This document shows, one piece after another, positions 1 to 5,605 of a DNA stretch of 6,778 nt. A program made the position numbers and the translations under genes. The first letter of the stretch is position 1. The number at the start of each line of letters is the position of its first letter. The DNA comes from BS750m-G77 sp043797735 (GTDB lineage Bacteria; Omnitrophota; Gorgyraeia; Gygaellales; Profunditerraquicolaceae), in the NCBI GenBank assembly GCA_043797735.1, contig JAZDPH010000080.1, forward strand, positions 1-6,778, read 5' to 3'. Below the pieces are notes generated by a model that had not been told where the DNA came from, did no database searches, and was given only the letters and a program-made list of their open reading frames with translations.

Positions 1-1461
1 TTCCTGCTTTATGATACCTACGGCATGCCCTTTGAACTTACGGCAGATTGGTTAAAGAAAAACAATATGCCTGTTTCAAAAGAGGCCTTTGACAAAGAGT
101 TAATCAGGCAGAAGGACCGCTCTAAATCCCAAAGCGCGATGAAGGGGGATGTTTTTGCGGCCGGCGGCGTTGATTATGGAGTGAAAGAAACAAAATTCCT
201 CGGATATAAGCAAAACTGCCTGAAGGCAAAGGCCTTAAAAATATTTAAAGCCGGCAAAGAGGTAAAAAAGATAACCCGGGGGGAAGAAGCAGCGATTATT
301 TTAGATAAGACTGTCTTTTATGCCGAGTCCGGCGGCCAGGCCGGGGACACCGGAGAACTTAGCAAGGGCAAAAGCGTATTTGAAGTCCTGGATACAAAAA
401 AGGCCGATAAAATAATTTTGCATATCGGCAGGGTAAAATCCGGGAGTTTCAAAAAAAACGATTTTGTTTCTGCAAAGATTAATTCAACGCGCAGGCGTTC
501 TGTTGCCGGAAACCATACCGCAACACACCTCTTGCAGGCGGCTTTAAGGAGGGTGCTGGGGGCTCACGTACGGCAGCAGGGTTCGTTTGTCGGCGAAGAG
601 AGGCTGCGCTTTGACTTTACTCATTTTAAACAGATTACCCCGCAGGAGTTAAGCAGGATAGAAGAGACGGTGAATGATTATATACTAAAGGGCCATGCGC
701 TTGCAGGCAGGCAGATGGGCTTAGCGCAGGCTAAGAAAAGCGGGGCGCTGGCATTTTTCGCGGAAAAATATTCCTCTAAAGTACGGGTGGTTTCCATTGG
801 GGATTTCTCCAGGGAGCTTTGCGCGGGCACACATCTGGAGAATACAGCGCTTATAGGGCTTTTTAAGATTATCCGTGAAGGCTCGATAGCCAGCGGGATA
901 CGGCGTATTGAGGGGGTTACCGGCAGTTACGCCTATAAATTAATAAAAGAGGAAGCGGGGGTCATTTCCGATATTTCAAGCCTGCTTGGCGTGCCGGCGC
1001 AAAGAATAGCGGAGGAGTTAAATAAGAAGTTCGCGCTTCTAAAAAAGTTAGAGGGGCAGTTAAATTCGCAGGCGCTGGATTCCCTGAAATCCTCAACGGA
1101 TGATATAATTGCTTCTGCCGGCCGGATAAAGGGCGTAAAGGTTATTACTAAAATTATAGAAAATCTGGATATGGGGTTATTAAGAAAAAACGTGGACCTG
1201 ATAAAGGAGAAGGTGGACAATGCGGTTATCGCCCTCGGCTCAAGCGCCGGGGGAGACAGGGCGCTGTTAGTTATCGGGGTAACCGGCGATTTAGCGAAAG
1301 AAAAGATTGATGCCTCGGTTTTAATCCGCGGTATAGCCGGGATTATCGGCGGCAGCGGCGGAGGCAGGAGTGATTTTGCGCAGGCAGGGGGAAACAGGCC
1401 GCAGGAACTTACGCAGGCGCTGGAGGAATTAAAAAACATGTTGGCGAGGACATTAAAATGA
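1..1461 (+). CDS. alaS: Alanyl-tRNA synthetase, C-terminal part (5' end outside window)
   Basis: This is the distal part of alanyl-tRNA synthetase, which charges tRNA-Ala in the cytoplasm and hydrolyses mischarged Ser/Gly-tRNA-Ala. The frame is open from base 1: the first codons read FLLYDTYGMPFELT, the conserved FxLYDTYGFP block that follows the catalytic core, so the methionine at 25 is internal and not the start. The editing-domain zinc motifs are intact: HTATH (fragment residues 172-176) and CAGTH (274-278), about 98 residues apart as in E. coli AlaRS. The C-Ala domain ends with a glycine-rich GGSGGGRSDFAQAGG block (about 450-464), close to the family's GGxGGGRPDMAQAGG. By comparison with E. 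coli, roughly 390 N-terminal residues (the aminoacylation domain) lie upstream. The stop codon overlaps the hisD start in ATGA, so the two are probably co-transcribed and translationally coupled. Identification is secure; activity of the missing part cannot be judged. Confidence 0.97.
   Translation, partial: FLLYDTYGMPFELTADWLKKNNMPVSKEAFDKELIRQKDRSKSQSAMKGDVFAAGGVDYGVKETKFLGYKQNCLKAKALKIFKAGKEVKKITRGEEAAIILDKTVFYAESGGQAGDTGELSKGKSVFEVLDTKKADKIILHIGRVKSGSFKKNDFVSAKINSTRRRSVAGNHTATHLLQAALRRVLGAHVRQQGSFVGEERLRFDFTHFKQITPQELSRIEETVNDYILKGHALAGRQMGLAQAKKSGALAFFAEKYSSKVRVVSIGDFSRELCAGTHLENTALIGLFKIIREGSIASGIRRIEGVTGSYAYKLIKEEAGVISDISSLLGVPAQRIAEELNKKFALLKKLEGQLNSQALDSLKSSTDDIIASAGRIKGVKVITKIIENLDMGLLRKNVDLIKEKVDNAVIALGSSAGGDRALLVIGVTGDLAKEKIDASVLIRGIAGIIGGSGGGRSDFAQAGGNRPQELTQALEELKNMLARTLK
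1446..1450 (+). promoter_or_regulatory. Ribosome binding site of hisD, inside alaS
   Basis: GAGGA lies 7 bases before the hisD ATG, within the last codons of alaS. With the 4-base ATGA overlap it supports the chosen hisD start. It also leaves no room for a separate his promoter-leader or attenuator between the two genes. Confidence 0.6.
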
Positions 1462-2684
1462 GAATAGTGCGTTTTACCAGCAAAAAGCTGGAAAAGATCT
1501 ACCAGCGTCAGATTACCGGTTCCAGGCGCATTAAAGACAAGGTAAGTAAAATTATCGACGATGTGCGCGCCGCAGGGGATGAGGCGGTATTAAAATATAC
1601 CAGGAAATTTGACAAGGTTAAGCTTTCGGCCAGGCAGCTGCGCGTCTCGCAGATAGAGATAAGCGGGGCATATCAGAATATTACCCCTAATTTCGTCTCC
1701 AATTTAAAGGTAATCATTGAAAACGTCAACAGGTTTTACCAGAAGAGCATGAAAAAATCATGGAGGATTAAAGGCCCCGACGGCCTTATCCTCGGCGAAA
1801 ATTACCAGCCCCTGGAAAAAGTGGGGGTCTATATTCCGGCAGGGACAGCCCCCCTAGCCTCTACTGTATATATGAGTGTGCTGCCGGCAAAATTAGCCGG
1901 GGTAAAAAGAATAATCCTGGCCAGCCCCCCTGATAAACAGGGGAATATCAACCCGCATATTCTGGTGGTTGCCGACCTCTTAAAGATAAACGAAATTTAC
2001 CGAATCGGCGGAGCGCAGGGGATTGCCGCGCTTGCCTTCGGGACAAAGACCGTCCCGCAGGTAGATAAAATTGTAGGCCCGGGAAATATCTATGTCAGCG
2101 AGGCCAAAAGGCAGGTCTTTGGATACGTGGATATAGATATGATTGCCGGCCCGACGGAGTTAGTAATTATTGCCAACCGTTTCAGCGACCCCGCCTTTAT
2201 TATCGCCGACCTTAAGGCGCAGGCCGAGCATAAAGGGGGCCTGGCGGTATTAATTACCAATTCTAAGAGCCTGGCTAAGACGGTAAAGTCCGAGATGAGC
2301 AATAGCGCCGGTTACGTCATATTAACTAAGAACCTCCAGCAGGCAGCAGAGATAAGCAACAGGATTGCCCCCGAGCATCTGGAGATCCTAATGCAGAATC
2401 CGCAGAGGCTGTTAAGAAAGATTAAGAACGCCGGCGCCATATTTCTGGGGCCTTACAGCCCTACGGCTGTGGGGGACTATGTTGCCGGGCCAAGCCATGT
2501 GCTTCCTACCTGCGGGACGGCGAGGTTTTTCTCGGGGCTGTCGGTGGCTGATTTTGTAAAGAGCAGCCACGTTATCAGTTATTCAAAGAAGTCGCTGGAT
2601 AAAATAAGGGAGCCATTAGAGAAAATCGCCGGAATTGAAGGACTGCAAAAACATATTGATTCGGTGAAGGTGAGGTTTGAATAA
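1458..2684 (+). CDS. hisD: Histidinol dehydrogenase
   Basis: HisD oxidises L-histidinol to L-histidinal and then to L-histidine with two NAD+, the last two steps of histidine synthesis; it is a cytoplasmic zinc enzyme. Family blocks are clear: GVYIPAGTAPLASTVYM, GGAQGIAALAFGT, KIVGPGNIYV, IDMIAGPTE, APEHLE and GDYVAGPSHVLPT. By position relative to E. coli HisD, the zinc ligands are Q255, H258, D340 and H399, and the catalytic pair is E306-H307, so all key residues are present. At 408 residues it is shorter than the usual 425-435. Most of the difference is one gap of about 16 residues between H258 and E306, where the family normally has a QLxxLPR helix. The ATG overlaps the alaS stop. Downstream, hisC is absent and a repeat-flanked DUF559 gene follows. 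Confidence 0.97.
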   Translation: MRIVRFTSKKLEKIYQRQITGSRRIKDKVSKIIDDVRAAGDEAVLKYTRKFDKVKLSARQLRVSQIEISGAYQNITPNFVSNLKVIIENVNRFYQKSMKKSWRIKGPDGLILGENYQPLEKVGVYIPAGTAPLASTVYMSVLPAKLAGVKRIILASPPDKQGNINPHILVVADLLKINEIYRIGGAQGIAALAFGTKTVPQVDKIVGPGNIYVSEAKRQVFGYVDIDMIAGPTELVIIANRFSDPAFIIADLKAQAEHKGGLAVLITNSKSLAKTVKSEMSNSAGYVILTKNLQQAAEISNRIAPEHLEILMQNPQRLLRKIKNAGAIFLGPYSPTAVGDYVAGPSHVLPTCGTARFFSGLSVADFVKSSHVISYSKKSLDKIREPLEKIAGIEGLQKHIDSVKVRFE

Positions 2685-2706
2685 CGATATGTTACATCCT
2701 TAAATT

Positions 2707-2742
2707 CCCTCTCCCCGAAGGGGAGAGGGTTAGGGTGAGGGG
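2707..2742 (+). repeat. CCCTCTCCCC hairpin repeat, copy R1 (forward)
   Basis: A perfect 10-bp inverted repeat, CCCTCTCCCC / GGGGAGAGGG with a GAA loop (2707-2729), is followed by a 13-base tail TTAGGGTGAGGGG. No T-run follows the hairpin, so it is not a standard terminator. The tail ends 2 bases before the DUF559 start codon and provides its only purine-rich Shine-Dalgarno candidates (AGGG at 2732-2735, GAGGGG at 2737-2742). It is near-identical, in inverted orientation, to R2 at 3100-3135, and in the same orientation as R3 at 3183-3218. Confidence 0.92.
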
Positions 2743-2744
2743 AA

Positions 2745-3164
2745 ATGAAACGAAACAACACAGCAAAGTGCAGAAAACTACGAAAAAGCCAAACAGATGC
2801 CGAACGTAACCTTTGGCAGATATTACGTAATCGCCAGATATCCGGAATAAAATTTAGAAGGCAATTCCCCATAAGCAGCTATATATTAGATTTCTATTGC
2901 CCGGAATATAAACTTGGCATTGAGGCTGATGGCGGACAACACTATGAGGATAAAGGCAAAAAAGATGATGAACAAAGAACAAAAGAATTGTCCAAATATG
3001 GGGTAAAGATAGTAAGGTTTAGTGATTTAGATATATTGAATAATATCCATGGGGTTTATGAAATAATTCAGAGGGTTATAGAGAGTAGAAAAAGTAAAAC
3101 CCCTCACCTTAATCCTCTCCCCAAAGGGGAGAGGAGATTACGGGAGTTAAAACATTCTTCCTAA
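2745..3164 (+). CDS. DUF559 / Vsr-like endonuclease-domain protein
   Basis: A 139-residue protein of the DUF559 family, whose fold belongs with very-short-patch-repair and other PD-(D/E)XK nucleases. Visible family blocks are KLRKSQTDAERNLW (11-24), IKFRRQFPISSYILDFYCPE (35-54), LGIEADGGQH (57-66) and VKIVRFSDLDILNN (87-100). D49, E60, D62 and H66 are the likely metal/active-site residues, so it looks intact. It has no signal peptide or membrane segment. The domain ends near residue 114; the last ~25 residues are translated from the R2 palindrome (TPHLNPLPKGERR), which is not an evolved domain. The ATG lies 2 bases after repeat R1, which supplies the probable ribosome site. Family members have no well-settled cellular role; DNA cleavage is inferred. 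It is unrelated to histidine synthesis and splits hisD from hisB. Its GC is lower (about 37% over 2761-3060) than hisD. Confidence 0.9.
   Translation: MKRNNTAKCRKLRKSQTDAERNLWQILRNRQISGIKFRRQFPISSYILDFYCPEYKLGIEADGGQHYEDKGKKDDEQRTKELSKYGVKIVRFSDLDILNNIHGVYEIIQRVIESRKSKTPHLNPLPKGERRLRELKHSS
3100..3135 (-). repeat. CCCTCTCCCC hairpin repeat, copy R2 (inverted)
   Basis: CCCCTCACCTTAA is followed by a perfect 10-bp inverted repeat, TCCTCTCCCC / GGGGAGAGGA, with an AAA loop (3113-3135). Read on the minus strand it matches R1 over 36 bases with about six differences, three of them in the loop. The change at the outer stem base (C to T) is compensated on the other arm (G to A), so pairing is preserved. 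It lies inside the DUF559 reading frame and encodes its C-terminal tail. Confidence 0.92.
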
Positions 3165-3182
3165 AGGCAACAAGGATTAAAA

Positions 3183-3218
3183 CCCTCTCCCCAAAGGGGA
3201 GAGGGAAGGGTGAGGGGG
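3183..3218 (+). repeat. CCCTCTCCCC hairpin repeat, copy R3 (forward)
   Basis: A perfect 10-bp inverted repeat CCCTCTCCCC / GGGGAGAGGG with an AAA loop, followed by AAGGGTGAGGGGG, an indel variant of the R1 tail. It has the same orientation as R1 and sits 47 bases after R2 and 22 before hisB. It lies in non-coding sequence. No T-run follows, so it is more likely a mobile or REP-like unit or an mRNA hairpin than a terminator. Confidence 0.92.
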
Positions 3219-3230
3219 AGGAGATTATAA

Positions 3231-3235
3231 AGGAG
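3231..3235 (+). promoter_or_regulatory. Ribosome binding site of hisB
   Basis: AGGAG, 5 bases before the hisB ATG at 3241, is a near-ideal Shine-Dalgarno. It fixes the hisB start and shows that hisB has its own strong initiation signal downstream of the repeat cassette. Confidence 0.8.
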
Positions 3236-3240
3236 ATAAA

Positions 3241-3867
3241 ATGAGGAAGGCGCAGGTTAATAGAAAAAGTAAGGAAACCGATATTGCCGTTATATTGAAC
3301 ATCGACGGGACAGGAGAAACGAAAATCAAGACCGGGATCAGTTTTCTTGATCACATGCTAGAATTATTTGCTTTTTGGGGACATTTTGATTTAGAAATTT
3401 TCACTTTAAAATCAGATTTAAAAGTGGATAAACACCATACCAATGAAGATTTAGGGATTGTTTTGGGGTTATCTTTCAAAAAAGCACTTGGCGATAAAGT
3501 TGGAATTCAACGGATTGGTTTCGCTTCGGTTCCTATGGAGAAAGTAGTAGCCAGTGTCAATGTTGACATTAGTGGTAGGGGAAGTTTTGTTTTAAATAGC
3601 GATCCTAGACAGGATGGTTTTTCAAAATTGGTCGATGGATCGTCTGAACAGAAGGATAAATATGATCTTACATATGCAATTCATTTTTTTGAAGCATTTG
3701 CTAAAAACTTAGGAATGAATCTGAATATTAAGATTGAACCTGTAGATCCTGATTTACACACTAACTTAGAGCCGGCCTTTAAAGCCTTGGGCAAGGCATT
3801 GGACCAGGCCACCCAAATTGACCCCCGCCGTAAAGGCGTACCGTCAACAAAGGGGATAATTGATTAG
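3241..3867 (+). CDS. hisB: Imidazoleglycerol-phosphate dehydratase, divergent
   Basis: A monofunctional HisB-type protein of 208 residues (no HAD phosphatase domain). HisB removes water from imidazole glycerol phosphate to give imidazole acetol phosphate, using a histidine-rich di-manganese site. Conserved parts are KETDI (11-15), TGISFLDHML (31-40), HHTNED (65-70), GIQRIG (88-93), SGR (111-113), FKALGKAL (180-187) and PSTKG (201-205). Several near-invariant positions are changed. The LHI histidine is N162 (LNI), the second HHxxE is HTNLE (H173, T174, E177), the AKHG histidine is W46 and the PxDEAL motif is PMEKVV. Two of the usual histidine metal ligands are therefore missing. The gene is AT-rich (about 34% GC over 3361-3720) until about 3770, where GC rises to about 60%. 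It could be a divergent active HisB, a paralogue with another role, or a decaying or chimeric gene. Membership of the family is secure; catalytic function is uncertain. Confidence 0.88.
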   Translation: MRKAQVNRKSKETDIAVILNIDGTGETKIKTGISFLDHMLELFAFWGHFDLEIFTLKSDLKVDKHHTNEDLGIVLGLSFKKALGDKVGIQRIGFASVPMEKVVASVNVDISGRGSFVLNSDPRQDGFSKLVDGSSEQKDKYDLTYAIHFFEAFAKNLGMNLNIKIEPVDPDLHTNLEPAFKALGKALDQATQIDPRRKGVPSTKGIID

Positions 3868-3894
3868 GTATTTGAACGCAGATTCTCGCAAATC

Positions 3895-3914
3895 CCTGCC
3901 TGTCGGCAGGCAGG
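3895..3914 (+). repeat. CCTGCC palindrome between hisB and hisH
   Basis: CCTGCCTGTCGGCAGGCAGG is a 20-base palindrome, self-complementary except for one central T-G pair. It is the same family as the palindrome inside hisF (6585-6605). The 9-mer AACGCAGAT occurs on both sides (3875-3883 and 3916-3924), and ACGCAGAT a third time at 3927-3934. Confidence 0.8.
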
Positions 3915-3934
3915 TAACGCAGATACACGCAGAT

Positions 3935-4062
3935 GTCATTGCGAGCGAGTCCCGACGATACGTCGGGACTCGCGAAGCAATCCCTTTAGATTGCTTCGGG
4001 CTTGCGCCCTCGCAACCTTCGGGATTGCTTCGTCGCTCGCTGCGCTCGCTCCTCGCAATGAC
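3935..4062 (+). repeat. GTCATTGCGAG composite palindromic element
   Basis: A 128-base MITE-like element bounded by the perfect terminal inverted repeats GTCATTGCGAG (3935-3945) and CTCGCAATGAC (4052-4062). Nested within it are a perfect 12-bp hairpin CGAGTCCCGACG / CGTCGGGACTCG with an ATA loop (3946-3972) and the inverted pair GAAGCAATCCC (3974-3984) / GGGATTGCTTC (4021-4031). No gene is encoded. Open frames through it give only repeat-derived peptides. It shares its ends with the two elements after hisA. Confidence 0.88.
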
Positions 4063-4063
4063 T

Positions 4064-4070
4064 GAGGTGA
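4064..4070 (+). promoter_or_regulatory. Probable ribosome binding site of hisH
   Basis: GAGGTGA begins one base after the GTCATTGCGAG element and ends 10 bases before the hisH ATG. It is the only Shine-Dalgarno-like stretch in front of hisH, so the repeat ends just short of the initiation region. Confidence 0.5.
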
Positions 4071-4080
4071 GCGCCTAGAT

Positions 4081-4689
4081 ATGATCGCAATAATTGACTA
4101 CGGAATGGGCAACATCCACAGCATCCAGAAGGCGCTGGAATTATCCGGCGCCAGAACGATAGTTACCAGTGACGCCGCCCAGATAGGGCTTTGTGAAAAG
4201 GTAGTGCTTCCCGGAGTGGGCGCCTTTGATGACGCGATGCGGCAATTGAGGAAACAGGGTTTAATTACCGCCATCAACGCGCACATTTATGATAAAAAAC
4301 CCTTTTTGGGGATCTGTCTTGGGATGCAGCTTTTATTTGAAGAAAGTCAGGAGGGGGACTCAGGCGGGCTGGGTATATTGAAAGGCCAGGTAAAGCGCTT
4401 CAAGGAAAAAAGCGGGGTTAAGATCCCGCATATGGGATGGAACCAGTTAAAAAAAATTATTCCTGACTGTCCGCTCTTAAAAAATACGGCTGAAGGGTCT
4501 TTCGTATATTTCTGCCACTCCTATTACCCATTACCGGCAGATAATAAGGTTACTGCCGCTTTTTGCGACTATGCAGTTGAATTTGCCTCTGTAGTCTGGC
4601 AGGATAACGTCTATGGGGTGCAGTTTCATCCCGAGAAAAGCCAGGATGTGGGGCTGGAGATGATAAAGAACTTTGTAGAGTTAGCGTAG
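4081..4689 (+). CDS. hisH: Imidazole glycerol phosphate synthase, glutaminase subunit
   Basis: HisH is the class I glutamine amidotransferase subunit that hydrolyses glutamine and channels ammonia to HisF, which makes imidazole glycerol phosphate and AICAR. The protein has 202 residues, the usual length. The catalytic triad is complete: nucleophile C79 in GICLGMQ (77-83), and H183 and E185 in QFHPEKS (181-187). Other family blocks are the N-terminal IDYGMGNIHS (5-14), the PGVGAF strand next to the oxyanion site (44-49), PHMGWN (116-121) and FVYFCHSYY (141-149). The start matches the normal HisH N-terminus. It lies between two repeat tracts: a GTCATTGCGAG element upstream and a long palindrome downstream. 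Its partner HisF is encoded 1.5 kb downstream, after hisA and the lipoprotein gene. Base composition resembles hisD and hisA, unlike hisB. Confidence 0.97.
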   Translation: MIAIIDYGMGNIHSIQKALELSGARTIVTSDAAQIGLCEKVVLPGVGAFDDAMRQLRKQGLITAINAHIYDKKPFLGICLGMQLLFEESQEGDSGGLGILKGQVKRFKEKSGVKIPHMGWNQLKKIIPDCPLLKNTAEGSFVYFCHSYYPLPADNKVTAAFCDYAVEFASVVWQDNVYGVQFHPEKSQDVGLEMIKNFVELA

Positions 4690-4691
4690 AA

Positions 4692-4808
4692 ACACAATGT
4701 CCAATGTCCAAATCCCAATGACGAATAAAATCACAATGACCCAATGTCCCAATTGGGTATTGGGATTTGGAAATTCATTGGTCATTGGGGCTTGGTGATT
4801 GGAAATTT
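4692..4808 (+). repeat. Long imperfect palindrome filling the hisH-hisA gap
   Basis: The gap between hisH and hisA is almost entirely an imperfect inverted repeat built from CAATG/CATTG words. A perfect 10-base palindrome CCCAATTGGG (4748-4757) lies near the centre. CCAAATCCCAAT (4708-4719) pairs perfectly with ATTGGGATTTGG (4759-4770). Further CAATGAC/GTCATTG and CCAATG/CATTGG words continue outward. It has no coding potential. The transcript could fold into a long hairpin directly in front of hisA, which has no clear Shine-Dalgarno. Outer limits are approximate. Confidence 0.8.
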
Positions 4809-4816
4809 AAAAGAAT

Positions 4817-5542
4817 ATGCTGATTATTCCCGCAATAGACATCAAGGACGGCTGCGTGGTACGGCTCAGACAGGGCAGGTTTTGCGATAAAAAGGTCTAT
4901 TCATCCGACCCGTTAAAACTTGCCAGGCGCTGGGCTAGAGAGGGCGCCCGCCTTATACATATAGTTGACTTAGACGGCGCTGCCAGCGGCAAGCCTAAAA
5001 ACCTGGCGCTGGTAAAGAGAATTGCCAAAAACACCTCCGCGGCAATCCAGTTTGGCGGAGGAGTAAGGCAGGCGGCTATGATAAAAACACTGCTGGACTC
5101 CGGCGTCAGGAGGGTCGTGCTCGGCACAAGAGCAGTGCAGGACCGGGATTTTTTGAAAAAGGCATACAAACGCTTCGGCGACAGGATTATCGTCAGCATT
5201 GACGCCAAGCGCGAGAGCCTTTTAATCCGGGGATGGCAGAAGGCGGCTAAGGATTTGAGTGTTTTAAAATTTGCCCGGGCCTTGAAAGAAGGGGGGATGA
5301 GCGAATTCATTTATACCGATATTTTAAAAGACGGCACCTTAGAGGGCCCAAACACTAAAGCTATTAAGAACTTGTTAAAGAAAACCGGAATGAAAATTAT
5401 TGCCTCCGGGGGCATATCGAGCCTTGCGGATATATATAAATTAAAATCTCTGGAAAAATACGGGCTAAGAGGCGTGATTATCGGAAAGGCCCTGTATGAA
5501 GGAAAGTTTAGCTTAAAGGAAGCTCTTAGTTCTTGTCATTGA
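4817..5542 (+). CDS. hisA: Phosphoribosylformimino-AICAR-P isomerase (ProFAR isomerase)
   Basis: HisA carries out the Amadori isomerisation of ProFAR to PRFAR, the substrate of HisH-HisF. It is a cytoplasmic (beta/alpha)8 barrel of 241 residues, normal for the family. The catalytic aspartates are visible: D8 in IPAID (4-8) and D129 in SIDAK (127-131). Barrel and phosphate-binding blocks are HIVDLDGA (48-55), QFGGGVR (78-84), GWQ (139-141), YTDILKDGTLEGPN (166-179), IASGGISS (195-202) and VIIGKALYEGK (220-230). The start gives the standard N-terminus, but no strong Shine-Dalgarno precedes it, only GGAAAT at the edge of the palindrome. The stop codon and final residues (SCH) fall in the first bases of a GTCATTG repeat element, so repeat insertion set the present C-terminus. 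Catalytic parts are unaffected. Confidence 0.97.
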   Translation: MLIIPAIDIKDGCVVRLRQGRFCDKKVYSSDPLKLARRWAREGARLIHIVDLDGAASGKPKNLALVKRIAKNTSAAIQFGGGVRQAAMIKTLLDSGVRRVVLGTRAVQDRDFLKKAYKRFGDRIIVSIDAKRESLLIRGWQKAAKDLSVLKFARALKEGGMSEFIYTDILKDGTLEGPNTKAIKNLLKKTGMKIIASGGISSLADIYKLKSLEKYGLRGVIIGKALYEGKFSLKEALSSCH

Positions 5543-5595
5543 GGAGATTGCTTCGCTCCTGCTTCGGCTTGCGCCTCGCAGTCGCTCGCAATGAC
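5535..5595 (+). repeat. 61-bp GTCATTG element, copy A
   Basis: It starts with GTCATTGAGGAG and ends with CTCGCAATGAC. It is the same length as copy B (61 bases) and, by the position of the GATTGCTTCG block, lies in the opposite orientation to B. Its first eight bases supply the hisA stop codon. It shares ends and internal GCTTCG words with the element at 3935-4062. Confidence 0.85.
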
Positions 5596-5605
5596 AGCGA
5601 ATTTT

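Noticed and set aside
25..27. ATG at 25 as the start of the first gene
   Set aside because: The conserved AlaRS block FxLYDTYG continues upstream in frame to base 1, so this methionine is internal.
2579..2872. Minus-strand open frame across the hisD end and R1
   Set aside because: It is a shadow of hisD and DUF559 coding sequence plus the repeat, with no recognisable domain.
2707..3218. Hairpins R1-R3 as rho-independent terminators
   Set aside because: No T-run follows any of the stems; each is followed by a conserved purine-rich tail (R1, R3) or lies within a coding frame (R2).
2707..3218. CRISPR-like array
   Set aside because: There are only three copies in mixed orientation with unequal spacers, one of which is a gene.
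3109..3354. Minus-strand open frame across R2, R3 and the hisB start
   Set aside because: Its content is antisense hisB plus repeat peptide (PFPLPFGER type); no gene is supported.
3860..4078. Open frame of 72 codons after hisB
   Set aside because: It starts on a TTG inside the hisB end and has no ribosome site, and its peptide is wholly translation of the CCTGCC and GTCATTGCGAG repeats.
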